NCBI GenBank assembly: GCA_002238605.1
Contig: MPMR01000015.1
Coordinates: 22,273 to 86,272 of the forward strand
DNA: 64,000 nucleotides
From: BD2-11 clade cluster bacterium bin43
GTDB lineage: Bacteria > Gemmatimonadota > Gemmatimonadetes > Longimicrobiales > Gaopeijiaceae
Direction: 5' to 3'
A program made the translations under genes and the position numbers. The notes under the pieces were generated by a model, which saw only the letters and a program-made list of their open reading frames with translations, was not told where the DNA came from and searched no databases. Shown here in pieces: positions 53,545 to 63,715 of this stretch. Numbering within the stretch: the stretch's first letter is position 1; the number at the start of each line of letters is the position of its first letter.

Positions 53545-53747
53545 CGCTCGTCCTCCTCACCGGCGGCGCCGTGCGGGTCGTTCCAGGCGGCCGCGATCTC
53601 GTCCTCGGTCCCGACATCCTCGGGAAAGAGGCCGTACTCCTCGGCCAGGTAGGCCGCGACCTCGAGGGTCTCGCCGCCGTCGCGGGCGAGTTCGAGGTCG
53701 AAGTCCTCGAACGTCTCGATTGGGATGGTTCCGCCATTCCAGGTCAT
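53541..53747 (-). CDS. Small acidic protein of element B, 68 aa
   Basis: Homologue of 43170-43379 (PIETFEDFDLELARDGGETL, VGTEDEIAAAWNDP), same place between virB11 and ardC, same overlaps. Confidence 0.7.
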   Translation of the reverse strand: MTWNGGTIPIETFEDFDLELARDGGETLEVAAYLAEEYGLFPEDVGTEDEIAAAWNDPHGAAGEEDER

Positions 53748-54757
53748 GCCTTCACCTCCTTCGGTGGGTGGCTGTGGGTGCTGCTCTCCCGTTGCTTCCC
53801 GGGCTCGGCTCCAGGCGGCGCAGTGATCCAGTGGCCGGTGGGCGCGTCGTAGCCGCAGACCACGAGCGCGTCCTCGACGAACCGCCGGCCGCCGCGGCGG
53901 GCCACGTGCAGCACGAGCGAGATGCCGTCGACGACGCCCCGGCAGGTGACCTCCCAGGGAAGCGCGTCGCCGGCCTGCATGGCGCAGCTCGCGAGCCGCG
54001 AGAGCGCGGAGCGCGCGTTGTTGGCATGGATGGTGGTGAGCGATCCGCCGTGTCCGGTGTTGAGCGCCTGCAGCAGGTCGGCGGCCTCGCCGCCCCGGAC
54101 CTCGCCGACGACGATGTGGTCGGGCCGGTGGCGGAGCGCGTGGCGCACCAGGTCCCGGATCTCGACGGGCGTCTCGGAGAGCGTGGCTCCGGCCTCGAAC
54201 CGGAGGCAGTTCGCCCGGTCGATCCGGAGTTCGAGCGTGTCCTCGATGGCGACGATCCGCTCGTCTTGGGGCAGCAGTTCGATCAGCGCGTTCAGGAGCG
54301 TGGTCTTGCCCGAGCCCGTGCCGCCGGAGACCAGGATGTTCTGGCGGGACGCAAGCGTGCTCCGAGCGGCTTCGAGCATGTCCTCGGGCAGCGAGCCCAG
54401 CCGAACCAGGTCCTCGGCCGTGAACGCGCGGCCGCCGAACCGGCGTATGGTGATGGCGACTTCGGGAGCCGCGGGCGGGGTGCAGATGGCTACCCGCGAT
54501 CCGTCTTCGAGCCGGGCGTCCAGGATCGGCCGCGCGGCGGGATCGAGCCCGAGGGGGCGCGCGATGTGGATGGCGGCCCGGTGGAGCCACGCGGCGGTGA
54601 GCCCCGGAGCGTCGTATGGCTCCAGCCTCCCGGCCCGCTCGACCCAGACGTTGCCGGGTCCGTTGATCATGATCTCCGAGATCTCCGAGTCTCCAAGGAG
54701 CGTCTCCAAACCCGGAAGGAACGGAGTGAGGTGGCCGACGCCGCTCGCGCGCTTCAT
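53744..54757 (-). CDS. virB11: VirB11-type ATPase of element B
   Basis: 337 aa, same length as the element A copy. Walker A VSGGTGSGKTTLLN, AIEDTLEL and TTIHANNARSA are all intact. Apparently a complete gene although its secretion channel genes are missing here. Confidence 0.9.
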   Translation of the reverse strand: MKRASGVGHLTPFLPGLETLLGDSEISEIMINGPGNVWVERAGRLEPYDAPGLTAAWLHRAAIHIARPLGLDPAARPILDARLEDGSRVAICTPPAAPEVAITIRRFGGRAFTAEDLVRLGSLPEDMLEAARSTLASRQNILVSGGTGSGKTTLLNALIELLPQDERIVAIEDTLELRIDRANCLRFEAGATLSETPVEIRDLVRHALRHRPDHIVVGEVRGGEAADLLQALNTGHGGSLTTIHANNARSALSRLASCAMQAGDALPWEVTCRGVVDGISLVLHVARRGGRRFVEDALVVCGYDAPTGHWITAPPGAEPGKQRESSTHSHPPKEVKA

Positions 54758-56086
54758 ATCCTGCCCTCCTCCAGTTGCCGCCAGTAGCCCTGCTCCCTGG
54801 GCAGGTAGTGGGGCTTGAGGTAGACGCGGCGGGCCGGGAGCGACTTGACGCCGTCGTAGGGCAGGCAGATCGCCTGGTAGTTGGCGAGCAGCCCGAACTG
54901 GCGCGGGGTGAACACGGGTTCCCTCTGCCGGCGGAACGACTTGCTCGCGCCGATGCTGCCGTCCCCTCCTCCGGCGCGGCCGGACAGGAGCGAGAACTCG
55001 GGCTTGTTCGTGGTCTCGGTGAACGTGTAGGACGCCTGCGTCTTCATGACGGAGCCGCACATGTCGGACGCGATCTTGGCCGACGCGTCGTCGGACAGCG
55101 ACAGAAAGATCCGGGTGCGGAGCGTCTGGACGAGCGTGCGCCATGCCTCGCCCGAGGGGAGCACGGAGCGCAGCGACGAGATCGACTGCGTGGCGACGAT
55201 CGGGATGCAGCGGCACTGCCGCGTGAGCGCGAACGCCTTCTCGTCGCCGGAAGGGTCGTCCTGCCCGACGGTGGCGAACGCCTGGTACTCGTCGCATATG
55301 AACACGGCGGGCCGCATGTAGCGCTCGGGACGGCGCGCGGCCTCGGCGGGCCGCCGGAGCAGCGCCTGCATCCAGGCGTTCTTGAGAAACACGCCGATGG
55401 CGCGGGCGAGCGCCGGGTTCGCGCCCGCGGGCATGTTGAGCGCCAGCACCTTGCCGCCTTCGATCAGGTCGCTGAGCGGCGGCAGCCTCCGGCGGAGCCC
55501 CGGCATGGGCTGGACGTCTGGGACCTCGTCCTCCTCCTCGTCCTCGGTCCACCTGGCCGGAGGATCGTCACCGGGCGGCGGCGGACAGAACACGCCGGCG
55601 ACCTCGGGCTGGTCGAAGAGCGACAGGAACACGCTGATCCCCTCGACGATCGAGGTGCGGAGTTTGGCGTCGAGCGCCATCCAGTCGTGCCGGTACCATC
55701 GTTCGATGGCCTCGACCTGCTCGGCGTATTCGCGGCCCGCGCTCCCGCCTTCCGGCTCCGAGGCGTACTCGACCTTCAGCTTCCCGAGCACGGCCGCGCG
55801 TTCCGGATCGAGCCGGCACGCCACCGTGGCGCTGCCGGGCGCCATGTCCCAGTCCCAGTCCTCGAGAGCCTTCCGGTGCGCGTTGAGATCCTTGGCGGCG
55901 ATGACGGCCCGCATCGGACACAGTCGCAGCGCCTCCGCCTTCGCCTCCCCGATCTTGTTCGCGAAGAGCTCGGCGTCGACCGTGCAGCGGTACACGTCGC
56001 GGAGCGTGACCCAGCCCCCCGGCAGGAGCCGGTGAAGCTCAACGATCCACCGGACCAGGTTCGTGTATGCTTGCTGCCAGAACGGC
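54754..56086 (-). pseudogene. virD4: VirD4-type coupling protein of element B, 5' truncated
   Basis: Homology to the element A VirD4 begins abruptly at FWQQAYTNLVRW (about 56086) and runs to the C-terminus (FICDEYQAF, PIVATQSISSLRS, LPYDGVKSLPARRVY). The transmembrane helices and Walker A are absent, so the product cannot couple DNA. The insert between the ATPase halves differs from element A. An in-frame ATG at 55995 could yield a 413-aa fragment. Everything left of virD4 in element A (virB block) is missing here. Confidence 0.85.
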
Positions 56087-56431
56087 TAGCCTATCGTGCG
56101 ATATAACTCATTGTCTAATAATGAGTTATGAACACAACAGAGCTTGCGCCCCTACCATTTCTTCCGCCGAAATGACGCGGATTCTTCTGGCTCTCGCTAG
56201 CCGTCCCGGGACGGTCGCCCGTTCGATGGGCCACGGCATCCGGTCGCCGGAGGGACCGGTACCCGGCACCCATGGATCCTTTTCCGTGGCTCCCGGTCAC
56301 CTCCGCAGTCCTCTGTGGTGCAGGCGACACGGCTCGCACGAACGACGGCGGGGACGGACGACAGACTGGCTGGCCATGTCGGACCGCGGAACCAACGGAC
56401 GGACGCGGCCTCCACCGCCCGTGGCCCAAGG
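56087..56431. other. Junction between element B and the R-M operon
   Basis: No gene. Includes an A/T-rich perfect stem-loop ATAACTCATT-gtctaat-AATGAGTTAT (56103-56129), immediately beyond the point where virD4 homology ends. Confidence 0.5.
56103..56129. repeat. 10-bp perfect inverted repeat at the element B break
   Basis: ATAACTCATT pairs with AATGAGTTAT around GTCTAAT. It is much more A/T-rich than its surroundings. May be a relic of whatever truncated element B, or an operator. Confidence 0.6.
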
Positions 56432-59026
56432 CTACGCCAAGTACGGCGGCAGCTTAGTCTTCCATTCGCTCATCAGGACGAGCGCGCACTGCACGGCTTG
56501 GCCATCCTCAACGACCAACTCCAACTCCCCGGCGGGGGTATAGTCGTCCCATGCGAAGTTGCCCGAGAGGAAGGAGAGCACTTCTCGCTTGTAATCCGTG
56601 TCCAGATTGTCGAGGTAATCTCCCTTGGTCTCAAGAACGACGATGCGATTCCCGGGCTCGCCCACGGTGAAGATGAAGTCGGGGTAGATCTTGCCCTTAC
56701 GCCATCCTTGGATGCCGTATTGGGTACGCGCCACGTTGCGGTGCCACCACGTCAGCGTTTTCTCGCCATCGAGATACACGGCGACCTCGCGTTCCTCCCG
56801 GTTCAACTCGCTCTTGTACACGGGCGCGAACAGACTCTTCTGAAGAGCATCGCCGCCCCGGCCCACAAGCTGGTCGGCGTCGGGTGGTTCGGTCGTATCG
56901 ACCTCGAACGGCATTCGCCAGTTTCGACCGTCGAGACGCAGCCGGAACTGGATTCCCCCGGAAGCGACGGCTCGCTTGAACAGCACCTCAGCACGTGCGT
57001 TGCGTTCTCGGTCCAGTCCCTTGCGCAGCTCATCGACGAGGAGCGGGGCGATACCGCCCAGCTTCGAGTCCTCGAAGCCGCGGTCCCGCAGCCTCCCCAG
57101 GAATCGGCCTACGATCCTGCGTCCTACAAACGGATTCGGCACGATATCCAGTATCATGCGCACGGCATGCACCGGATCGACGGCGAGCACCTCACCGCTG
57201 CCGGCGACGGTCTCGTCGAGAAAGGGGTCACTTCCGTCGTCCCTCAGGCTGACGCGCCGCAGTTGCGTGTCGGCGGCTCGCGCGTTTTCGGGAATGCGAT
57301 CCGCGATTTCCCTGGGATCGAAATCCCGCCAGTCGATGCGGGACAGGACATCGGTCCCGTAGTCAAGGTCACGGACTCCGTTGCTACCCTCGACCATGAC
57401 CTTGGGCAGGTAGATCTCCGTCGTCGCAAAGGCGCGGCGGCGGGGGATCTTTCTGATTCCGTGGCCGGCCACGTCGTCGTCTTGATGGACCTGAGGGTGC
57501 AGATCGCCGAGCCCGTCCCGCTCCAGTCCTCTCTTGATCGCCGACACCACCGATTCGGTCTCCGCGTGATGGGCGATGACATGGCACTCGTCAAGTGCGC
57601 TCACTCCCGTTTTCGCTGCGCCGGGCTGTCTGAGGATGCGTCCAACAAGCTGTGTCATGGCGTTCTGGTTCGAGCTTGCGGACAGCGCGCATAGCACATA
57701 GGCGAACGGGCAGTCCCAGCCCTCTTGGAGGGCTTGTTTCGTGATGATCGCTCGCACCCGGTTCACCGGCGACAGAAGATCCTGGTTCTCGGGTTGGTTC
57801 AGGTCGTTCCGTTCGGCCGTCTTGATGGCGATTTCGGGCTCGTCGAACCCCGCCGTGAGCAGCCATTCCTTCACGTCGGCGGCGTGGATGTGACCGCTCT
57901 CTCGCTGATCCCTCCCGGTTCGTTCGACCTGCACCAGCATGATCGGGCGGATGTAGCGGTTGGTGTCGGCGCGGTACTTTGTCGCCTCATTATCTAGCGC
58001 GTTCAGCCTTGTGACGGCCGCGTTCAGCGTAGTCCGCCAATCGGTTCCTTGGCGGGGTTCGAGGTTGAGAGGGATCTTGATCATGCCCTCGCGGTCCATT
58101 TCCCGACCGGTCACCTCTACCAGCAGGTTGGCGAATCGAGCAGACCTCGGGTTCCGTCCGCCGGACGCCCGAACGTCCTTCGGCGTGGCGGTCAGTTCCA
58201 GCACGAAGCACGGGTTGAATCCGTACAGTGTGCTGAAGGCGAGATCGGGAGTCGCCCTGTGTCCCTCGTCCACCACGACAACCGGGCGGATGACGCGCAG
58301 GGCGTTGCCGAGCGAGTCCTTCACCATCGACAAAAACCCGTAGGCGTCGAGGTTCTCCGTCCGGGCCAGCACTCTCCTGTGTGCCTGCTGGTCGCCCTCG
58401 GGCGGAAAGAAGCCGTGAATGTCGCCCCGATCTTGAAACACCTTCAGCGACTCCTTCAGTTTCCGGTTCGCCGCTTGCAGCATCAACAGCATGACGCAGA
58501 GGTTTGATTCCACATCCCGCCTGTCGAGCCGGTCGGCCTTCTCCATGACCCGCACACGTCCGGCGGCGGCGCGGTCCAGCGCCTGCCGGTAGGGGTGCTC
58601 GCGGTCCCTGAGGTGTTTCAGCGTCTGTCGGTAGATCGCCTCGTTCGGCACGATCCAGAGGACGAAGCCCGTGTTGCGCCCGAGGTAGCGGCCCATGATG
58701 CGCGATACGCCCGAAACGGCCAGCCAGGTCTTTCCGCCGCCGGTAGGCACCTTGAGTACCGCGTTGGGAACCGGGTCGCCGCAGCCAGCGGTGCGGGGCG
58801 AGAACGGAATCGAGGTACGCGATTTCGGCAACTTGCCCTGACTACGCAGCGCCTCCCAAGCACTCTTGGTGAAGTCCGGAACCGGAAGGGCAAGATCCGC
58901 CCTGCTGGCGGCCAGCGCCTTGATCTCGTCGGCTCTGTGCTTCTCCACCCTGAGGTGGGTGAGGTAGGCGTCGAGCGTGTCGAGCACCCGCTCCTGATAC
59001 TCCAGTTGGCGGAACCTCATGTGCAT
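56432..59026 (-). CDS. res: Type III restriction enzyme Res subunit, 864 aa
   Basis: ATP-dependent SF2 helicase-nuclease that cuts DNA when its Mod partner finds unmethylated sites. Motif I VPTGGGKTWLA (93-103), DEGH box VVVDEGHRATP (near 253), motif III LELTATP, motif VI QLVGRILRQP. The C-terminal PD-(D/E)XK nuclease is YPDFIF ... IVVLETKGDYLDN (near 800). Length is normal. The start overlaps the mod stop (TGATG), so Mod and Res are coupled. Confidence 0.9.
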   Translation of the reverse strand: MHMRFRQLEYQERVLDTLDAYLTHLRVEKHRADEIKALAASRADLALPVPDFTKSAWEALRSQGKLPKSRTSIPFSPRTAGCGDPVPNAVLKVPTGGGKTWLAVSGVSRIMGRYLGRNTGFVLWIVPNEAIYRQTLKHLRDREHPYRQALDRAAAGRVRVMEKADRLDRRDVESNLCVMLLMLQAANRKLKESLKVFQDRGDIHGFFPPEGDQQAHRRVLARTENLDAYGFLSMVKDSLGNALRVIRPVVVVDEGHRATPDLAFSTLYGFNPCFVLELTATPKDVRASGGRNPRSARFANLLVEVTGREMDREGMIKIPLNLEPRQGTDWRTTLNAAVTRLNALDNEATKYRADTNRYIRPIMLVQVERTGRDQRESGHIHAADVKEWLLTAGFDEPEIAIKTAERNDLNQPENQDLLSPVNRVRAIITKQALQEGWDCPFAYVLCALSASSNQNAMTQLVGRILRQPGAAKTGVSALDECHVIAHHAETESVVSAIKRGLERDGLGDLHPQVHQDDDVAGHGIRKIPRRRAFATTEIYLPKVMVEGSNGVRDLDYGTDVLSRIDWRDFDPREIADRIPENARAADTQLRRVSLRDDGSDPFLDETVAGSGEVLAVDPVHAVRMILDIVPNPFVGRRIVGRFLGRLRDRGFEDSKLGGIAPLLVDELRKGLDRERNARAEVLFKRAVASGGIQFRLRLDGRNWRMPFEVDTTEPPDADQLVGRGGDALQKSLFAPVYKSELNREEREVAVYLDGEKTLTWWHRNVARTQYGIQGWRKGKIYPDFIFTVGEPGNRIVVLETKGDYLDNLDTDYKREVLSFLSGNFAWDDYTPAGELELVVEDGQAVQCALVLMSEWKTKLPPYLA

Positions 59027-60852
59027 CAGCCCCGGTCGATGCGGTAGAGGGCGAACGGCAGGGGCACGAACTCGACGGGGATATCCTCGGCGGCAAGCAT
59101 CTTCTGGCTGACGTATCGGGCTGGCGCGAACACCAGATGACGCTTCTCCGGGTCGCTCGCCGCGAAGTCCCGTGCGCGGGTCAATGTCAGCGCGGCGTCG
59201 GGAGACTTCAGCCAGTCCAGGTCGGGCTTGTAGATCAACCAGACATGCTGGCCGTCCGCCTCGCCGAGATAGAAGTCTCTTTCGCGCAACGACTTCGAAT
59301 CGAAAGCTCGATTCGTCGCCATGTGGAAGAGTGCCGCGCCAAGGCCATCGTAGGAAGGCAAGGTTTCGCCGGTCAGCAGCTTGTCGAGTTCCACCGGATC
59401 GCCAAGCGTGCAGTAGGTGAAGGATCCCCCAAGCCCCTCGGTTCGCTCCGCAACCGCCGTTTCGCCCGTGACGATCAGTTCACCATCTTTGACCTGCCTC
59501 CTGATCCGGTCGTGTTCGTGGCCGTGCAGATTCCCGATTGCCTCCACCGCTTCCACCAGCTTTCCGGACTGCCTCAGCTTTAACCATGTGATTTTCTCGC
59601 GGAGCAACTCGGTCTTCTGCGTGCCGGTGAAGGAGTACCCGGCGATCACGCGCCGAACGCGCTCCGCCGTCAGCCGGTCGGCGTAGTCCTCCATCTCCAC
59701 TAGGATGAATCGACGGCTGCCTCCGTCTCGTCGGTTGGCTTCGAGGACCGCGTGAGCCGTCGTTCCAGATCCGGCGAATGAGTCCAAGATGACTGCGTCT
59801 CGACTCGCTGCGATGGTGATGATCCTGTTGATGAGCCGTACAGTCTTTGGCGTGTCGAACAGGTCAGAAGTGCCGAAAATACGCCTCAACGTGGCCTTGG
59901 CCTGCCGCATCGTATCCACATCGGCCCATATGGTCGGAAAGGGCCGGGTGGGATCGCTCGTCGGCGCGAACTCGCGTGTGTACGGCTCCCAGACTTCCTG
60001 ACCCAACTTCTCGATTCGCTTCCAAACGAGCGTACCTGCTTCCGTGTGCTTGGCGATCCCCTTCTTGCCCATCGACCACCGAGCTTCTTCACCATTGTCA
60101 TGGATCGGGAATACGTCGTTCCCATCGGGGTCTTCCAGAGCAAAGAACATCGTGGGTCGGTCGCGGCGGAGGCTCTCGCGACCATTCTTCTTGAGCAATC
60201 GATCACGATAGGGCCGCCCGTCTTGGTCCGTGCGGGGATAAGCCTTCAGGATCGAGGGCGCGGCCATACGCCTGAACCGTGCCGAGGAAATATCACGAGC
60301 GAAGCAGGTCACGTAGTCGTGGTCCGGCGTGATGGCCACCTTGTTGTCGTTCGGGCTGTCAACCTTTCGCCAAATGAAGGTGGCCACGTGATTCTCGACC
60401 CCGAAGATCTCGCAGCACATGCCGAGAAGCCGATGGGCCTCATGATCGTCGACCGTGATGAAGATCACCCCATGGTCGGCGAGAAGCTCTTGGAGCAGGC
60501 GCAACCGCGGCCACATCATGGCGCACCACTTGTCGTGGCGGAGGCCGTCCTCGATCCCCACCGGATTCGAGTCCAACCACTCCCGGATCATCGGGGCGTT
60601 CACGTTGTCGTTGTAGCACCAACCCTCGTTGCCCGTGTTGTAGGGCGGGTCGATGAAGATGCAGTCCACCTTCCCCGCGTAGAGCGGCAGGAGAGCCTTA
60701 AGGGCGTGGAGGTTGTCTCCATGGATTATCAGGTTGCCTGCGAGTGATGGCTCGCCGATCCCCTTCCTGGCATCCATCACCAAGGGCCGGAACGGCACCG
60801 ACAGGTGGTGGTTGTAGACGAACTCCTTGCCCTTGAAGTCGAGTTGGCTCAT
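59026..60852 (-). CDS. mod: Type III DNA methyltransferase Mod subunit, 608 aa
   Basis: Adenine-N6 beta-class methylase: motif IV FIDPPYNTG (66-74) comes before motif I ILDSFAGSGTTAHAV (near 355), the beta order. The target-recognition part lies between. It recognises and protects the asymmetric Type III site and is required by Res. The stop overlaps res. Confidence 0.9.
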   Translation of the reverse strand: MSQLDFKGKEFVYNHHLSVPFRPLVMDARKGIGEPSLAGNLIIHGDNLHALKALLPLYAGKVDCIFIDPPYNTGNEGWCYNDNVNAPMIREWLDSNPVGIEDGLRHDKWCAMMWPRLRLLQELLADHGVIFITVDDHEAHRLLGMCCEIFGVENHVATFIWRKVDSPNDNKVAITPDHDYVTCFARDISSARFRRMAAPSILKAYPRTDQDGRPYRDRLLKKNGRESLRRDRPTMFFALEDPDGNDVFPIHDNGEEARWSMGKKGIAKHTEAGTLVWKRIEKLGQEVWEPYTREFAPTSDPTRPFPTIWADVDTMRQAKATLRRIFGTSDLFDTPKTVRLINRIITIAASRDAVILDSFAGSGTTAHAVLEANRRDGGSRRFILVEMEDYADRLTAERVRRVIAGYSFTGTQKTELLREKITWLKLRQSGKLVEAVEAIGNLHGHEHDRIRRQVKDGELIVTGETAVAERTEGLGGSFTYCTLGDPVELDKLLTGETLPSYDGLGAALFHMATNRAFDSKSLRERDFYLGEADGQHVWLIYKPDLDWLKSPDAALTLTRARDFAASDPEKRHLVFAPARYVSQKMLAAEDIPVEFVPLPFALYRIDRG

Positions 60853-60943
60853 GGCCCGTCCTGCTTGCCGTCGTTGCTCATCATGATGGATCTCCTGCCG
60901 TTGCCTCGCCGATTGCTTGGCCTGAGCGCCAATCCCCGTTCCA

Positions 60944-61783
60944 TCACAGATCAGATCCGCGCGGGTTGCTTCTGGTCCTTAGCACACGGCGTACGCGCGC
61001 GCCGACACCATTGATGATCTCATCCACCGTATCCAGGCAATGGTCGGTGAACTCCCTTGACAGATAGAAGATCCAAGGATCACCTCCCGAGTCTGCGCTT
61101 GTGAAGCAATTCGTCCATCCCTTGCTGGCGATGAGGTTGGCGAAATCCTTCACGTCCTTTTCCGGCCATTCGAGGCCACCATGGAACATCCTGTCGCGGT
61201 AAGCAAAGAGAGCCGAGAGGGTCTTCTCCAGATCCGCAGGAAGGTGCTTCCGCAAGTCGATGGCTTCGGCAAGCTGCACTATTCCCTTCGCGATGTCGCG
61301 AGAGCGACGGCCTCGCTTCCACACGAAGCGCTTATCCCATCGATCGTCGAGTTGCCATCGTTCGTGACCGCTTCCCAACGAATAGGAGTCCCCCACCGCG
61401 CGCTTGAGGTAGCGGAAGGCCCGGTCAACCAAGGACTCGATGAGCGGGGCAATCAAACCCACGGCCGCCATGCTGTGCGCGGCATCAAGGAAGGTGGAGC
61501 TGTGCAGGTGGCTGATCCGTTCGCTCTCCATCCACGAGCTACCGCCGCGAGCGCGGATTTCCGTCTCGATTCTCTCGATCTCCGCCGCTACCTTGTCTTC
61601 AGCCTCCTGGTTGCGCTCCAGCACACTGCGAATTGCGATCAACTGAGACCCAAAGTGTGGGAGCACCGCCGCGCCGATGTCTTGGTCAGTGACCGCCTCG
61701 TGGCCAACTCCCGCGTCGTCACACAAGTAATCCAGATACTCCTCGAGCACGGCTATTGCATCGTGGTGTTCGGTCATGGGCAT
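60944..61783 (-). CDS. Helper-like hypothetical protein upstream of mod-res, 279 aa
   Basis: Mostly helical, no family recognised. The segment MAAVGLIAPLIESLVDRAFR and the C-terminal YRDRMFHGGLEWPEKDVKDF recall HEPN-like helical proteins (an R-x(4-6)-H-like RDRMFHG motif is visible). Same strand as mod, 91 bp upstream, so probably in the same operon. It could be a defence component or regulator of the R-M system. Start at ATG 61783 or 61777. Confidence 0.55.
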   Translation of the reverse strand: MPMTEHHDAIAVLEEYLDYLCDDAGVGHEAVTDQDIGAAVLPHFGSQLIAIRSVLERNQEAEDKVAAEIERIETEIRARGGSSWMESERISHLHSSTFLDAAHSMAAVGLIAPLIESLVDRAFRYLKRAVGDSYSLGSGHERWQLDDRWDKRFVWKRGRRSRDIAKGIVQLAEAIDLRKHLPADLEKTLSALFAYRDRMFHGGLEWPEKDVKDFANLIASKGWTNCFTSADSGGDPWIFYLSREFTDHCLDTVDEIINGVGARVRRVLRTRSNPRGSDL

Positions 61784-62335
61784 GAGTGTCCTGTCCTCCG
61801 TTCACGATCCATGAGGATCCCGAAGCGTCGGACGCTGGCACAGCAGGGCGCTCCTTGGGGGGTGGGTCCATGCCGACGCGTGCGCACGTGGTCGCGCGTG
61901 GGGACGGTTCCCCAACCCAGCCTCCCGAGCCTTGGCGCTGGTGGGAAACCCTAAGCGCGGTAACCGCACCCGGAGACGCGCCAGCCCCGACACCTCCTAC
62001 CTGTATGTCCATCTGGCTGGCCGCGTTCTCCTCTCAAGATCCTCGTTGAATGCCCTAATCTAACGCCGGGCCGTGCGGTGCCGAGACCTCCGACCGGCAA
62101 CGTGTGTCCGCCACGCACGACGCGCCAGCCCTCAGCACCCTCTCGGACGGCCCATGGAACGCCGCAGCTTTTCCAGCTTCAGGATCATCTGCGGGGTGGT
62201 GGAGGGCGCGGTTGGGTCGTGTTGGTGGTTCAGTTGGCGTATTCTCCAGTTAGCTTCCGGAGCGGTCGATTGGCCAGCTTAGAAGCTGCCGCCGCGGCTT
62301 GCCGAGTCCATCCGGCTACGGAATCAGGAACTGAC
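61784..62335. other. Divergent intergenic region
   Basis: No supported gene; lies between the leftward R-M operon and the rightward nuclease-like gene, so it should hold promoters for both. I could not pick out -35/-10 boxes with confidence. Confidence 0.4.
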
Positions 62336-63304
62336 ATGGAACACGATGCCGACCTTCGCGACCGAGTCCTCACGCCGCGTAGGATGGGTCACATTGCGGA
62401 TCAGTTGGAGGAGGCCATCGGGGCGTTGGAGGTTAGCGCGATGTCAGATTGGCGAATCCGAATCCCGCCAGACACCCGGTTGCCGGAGATCGTTCGACGC
62501 CTACGCGAGGCGGCTGCGGAAGAATCGTTTCCTGAATGTCCAAGCCAGCGCGCTCTGATCGCCCAAGCGGCTCGTGACGCGCAGGAGTTCGCGGAGATCA
62601 GCTGGGTGCTTCCGGTCGATGCCCTCAGACCTCTTCGTCAGCGACTCCAGAAAGCCGTCTTCGGTACACTGGGGCAGACACGTCAGGAGGCCTACCAGGC
62701 TCAAAGCGAACTGTGGACCGGCGCCGTGCTTGCACGGTCCGGCGCGCTCACCGGAGTTCGTATTTCCGACGAAGGCAAGAGCCCGGATTTCATCTTGAGG
62801 AACGGGACGGAGGAATACGCCGTCGAGGTAAAGCGGCCTACCAATCCTCCGCGCGCGTTGGATTTGGTGTCCAAGGCGGCCGGGCAGCTACGGAACGACA
62901 GATACCACGGGGGAGCGATCGTGGTGGACCTGACCGACTGCCTCGGCTCCAAGCTTGGCGACCTCTCAGGCAGAGGCCGACCCAGGATGGATGAGGTTGA
63001 GGCGAAGATCAAGGAGCTGACGAACCCTCTCCGCAAGCAGGTGTTCGGCGACTCGTCTGGGCGGATACAAGCTCGTTATCACCACATTTTCGCACTGGTC
63101 ATGTTCACGCGAGCGATTTGGTGGGACCTCGACGATCTGTCGCAAATGCATCCTCTTCGGCACGTGTTGTCGATTCGATTCTGGCACGGCATCAAGGATC
63201 TGCGGTACTGGCGCGCTGGCTGGCTGGCGGAACTCATCGATAAGGGTATCGGAGAAACAGGCCATCAGGGGTTAGGAAAACGGGAGATCACGTTCGATGC
63301 ATGA
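62336..63304 (+). CDS. PD-(D/E)XK nuclease-like protein, 322 aa
   Basis: ATG 62336. The C-terminal half contains SPDFILRNGTEEYAVEVKRP (near 145-165): PD followed 12-13 residues later by EVK, the restriction-endonuclease-like active site. A helical N-terminal domain precedes it. No close family recognised. Placed beside the R-M operon, it may be a defence nuclease or a solitary effector. The frame is open further upstream, but without a ribosome site. Confidence 0.65.
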   Translation: MEHDADLRDRVLTPRRMGHIADQLEEAIGALEVSAMSDWRIRIPPDTRLPEIVRRLREAAAEESFPECPSQRALIAQAARDAQEFAEISWVLPVDALRPLRQRLQKAVFGTLGQTRQEAYQAQSELWTGAVLARSGALTGVRISDEGKSPDFILRNGTEEYAVEVKRPTNPPRALDLVSKAAGQLRNDRYHGGAIVVDLTDCLGSKLGDLSGRGRPRMDEVEAKIKELTNPLRKQVFGDSSGRIQARYHHIFALVMFTRAIWWDLDDLSQMHPLRHVLSIRFWHGIKDLRYWRAGWLAELIDKGIGETGHQGLGKREITFDA

Positions 63305-63490
63305 GTCGGCGCTGGGTATTGTGTCGAGCGGTCGATTCGCCGCCGAAAGCCCTTAGCGGCTGGGCCCAGAATCGCGCTCTCGCCCTCGCGGCGGGCGTCA
63401 TCTCCCCTCCGGCAGTTGGAGACAATCACCGGCTCGGCCCCGAGTCCCGGTCCGGCCCGCGCGGCCTCGTCATTTCGACCAGCCGCCGCG

Positions 63491-63703
63491 TCATCGCCAC
63501 CCGCGCCCTGGCCCTGCGCCGTATGTGCCGGAGTATCTGGTCAAGTCCGTCACCCGCCCGCTCAGCCGCTCGACTTGCCGCTGCAAGGCTTCGACCTGCT
63601 CGCGCAACGCTGCGATCTGTCCGCAATGCCGCCGCTGTTCCGTTTCGTACTGCTCGGACAATCTTTCCAACGCGGCCGTCAGCCGCCGTTCCAAATCGGT
63701 CAT
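63491..63703 (-). CDS. Small coiled-coil protein, 70 aa
   Basis: Heptad-like pattern over nearly the whole length (LERRLTAALERLSEQYETEQ, REQVEALQRQVERLSGRVTD). Small proteins of this kind occur in phage and mobilisation clusters (MbeD-like). It lies 12 bp after the next gene on the same strand, so the two form a unit. Confidence 0.55.
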   Translation of the reverse strand: MTDLERRLTAALERLSEQYETEQRRHCGQIAALREQVEALQRQVERLSGRVTDLTRYSGTYGAGPGRGWR

Positions 63704-63715
63704 GCAACTCCCTCC

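Noticed and set aside
56115..56429. 104-codon minus-strand frame next to res
   Set aside because: Lies in the junction region, no motif and no ribosome site; not needed to explain the operon.
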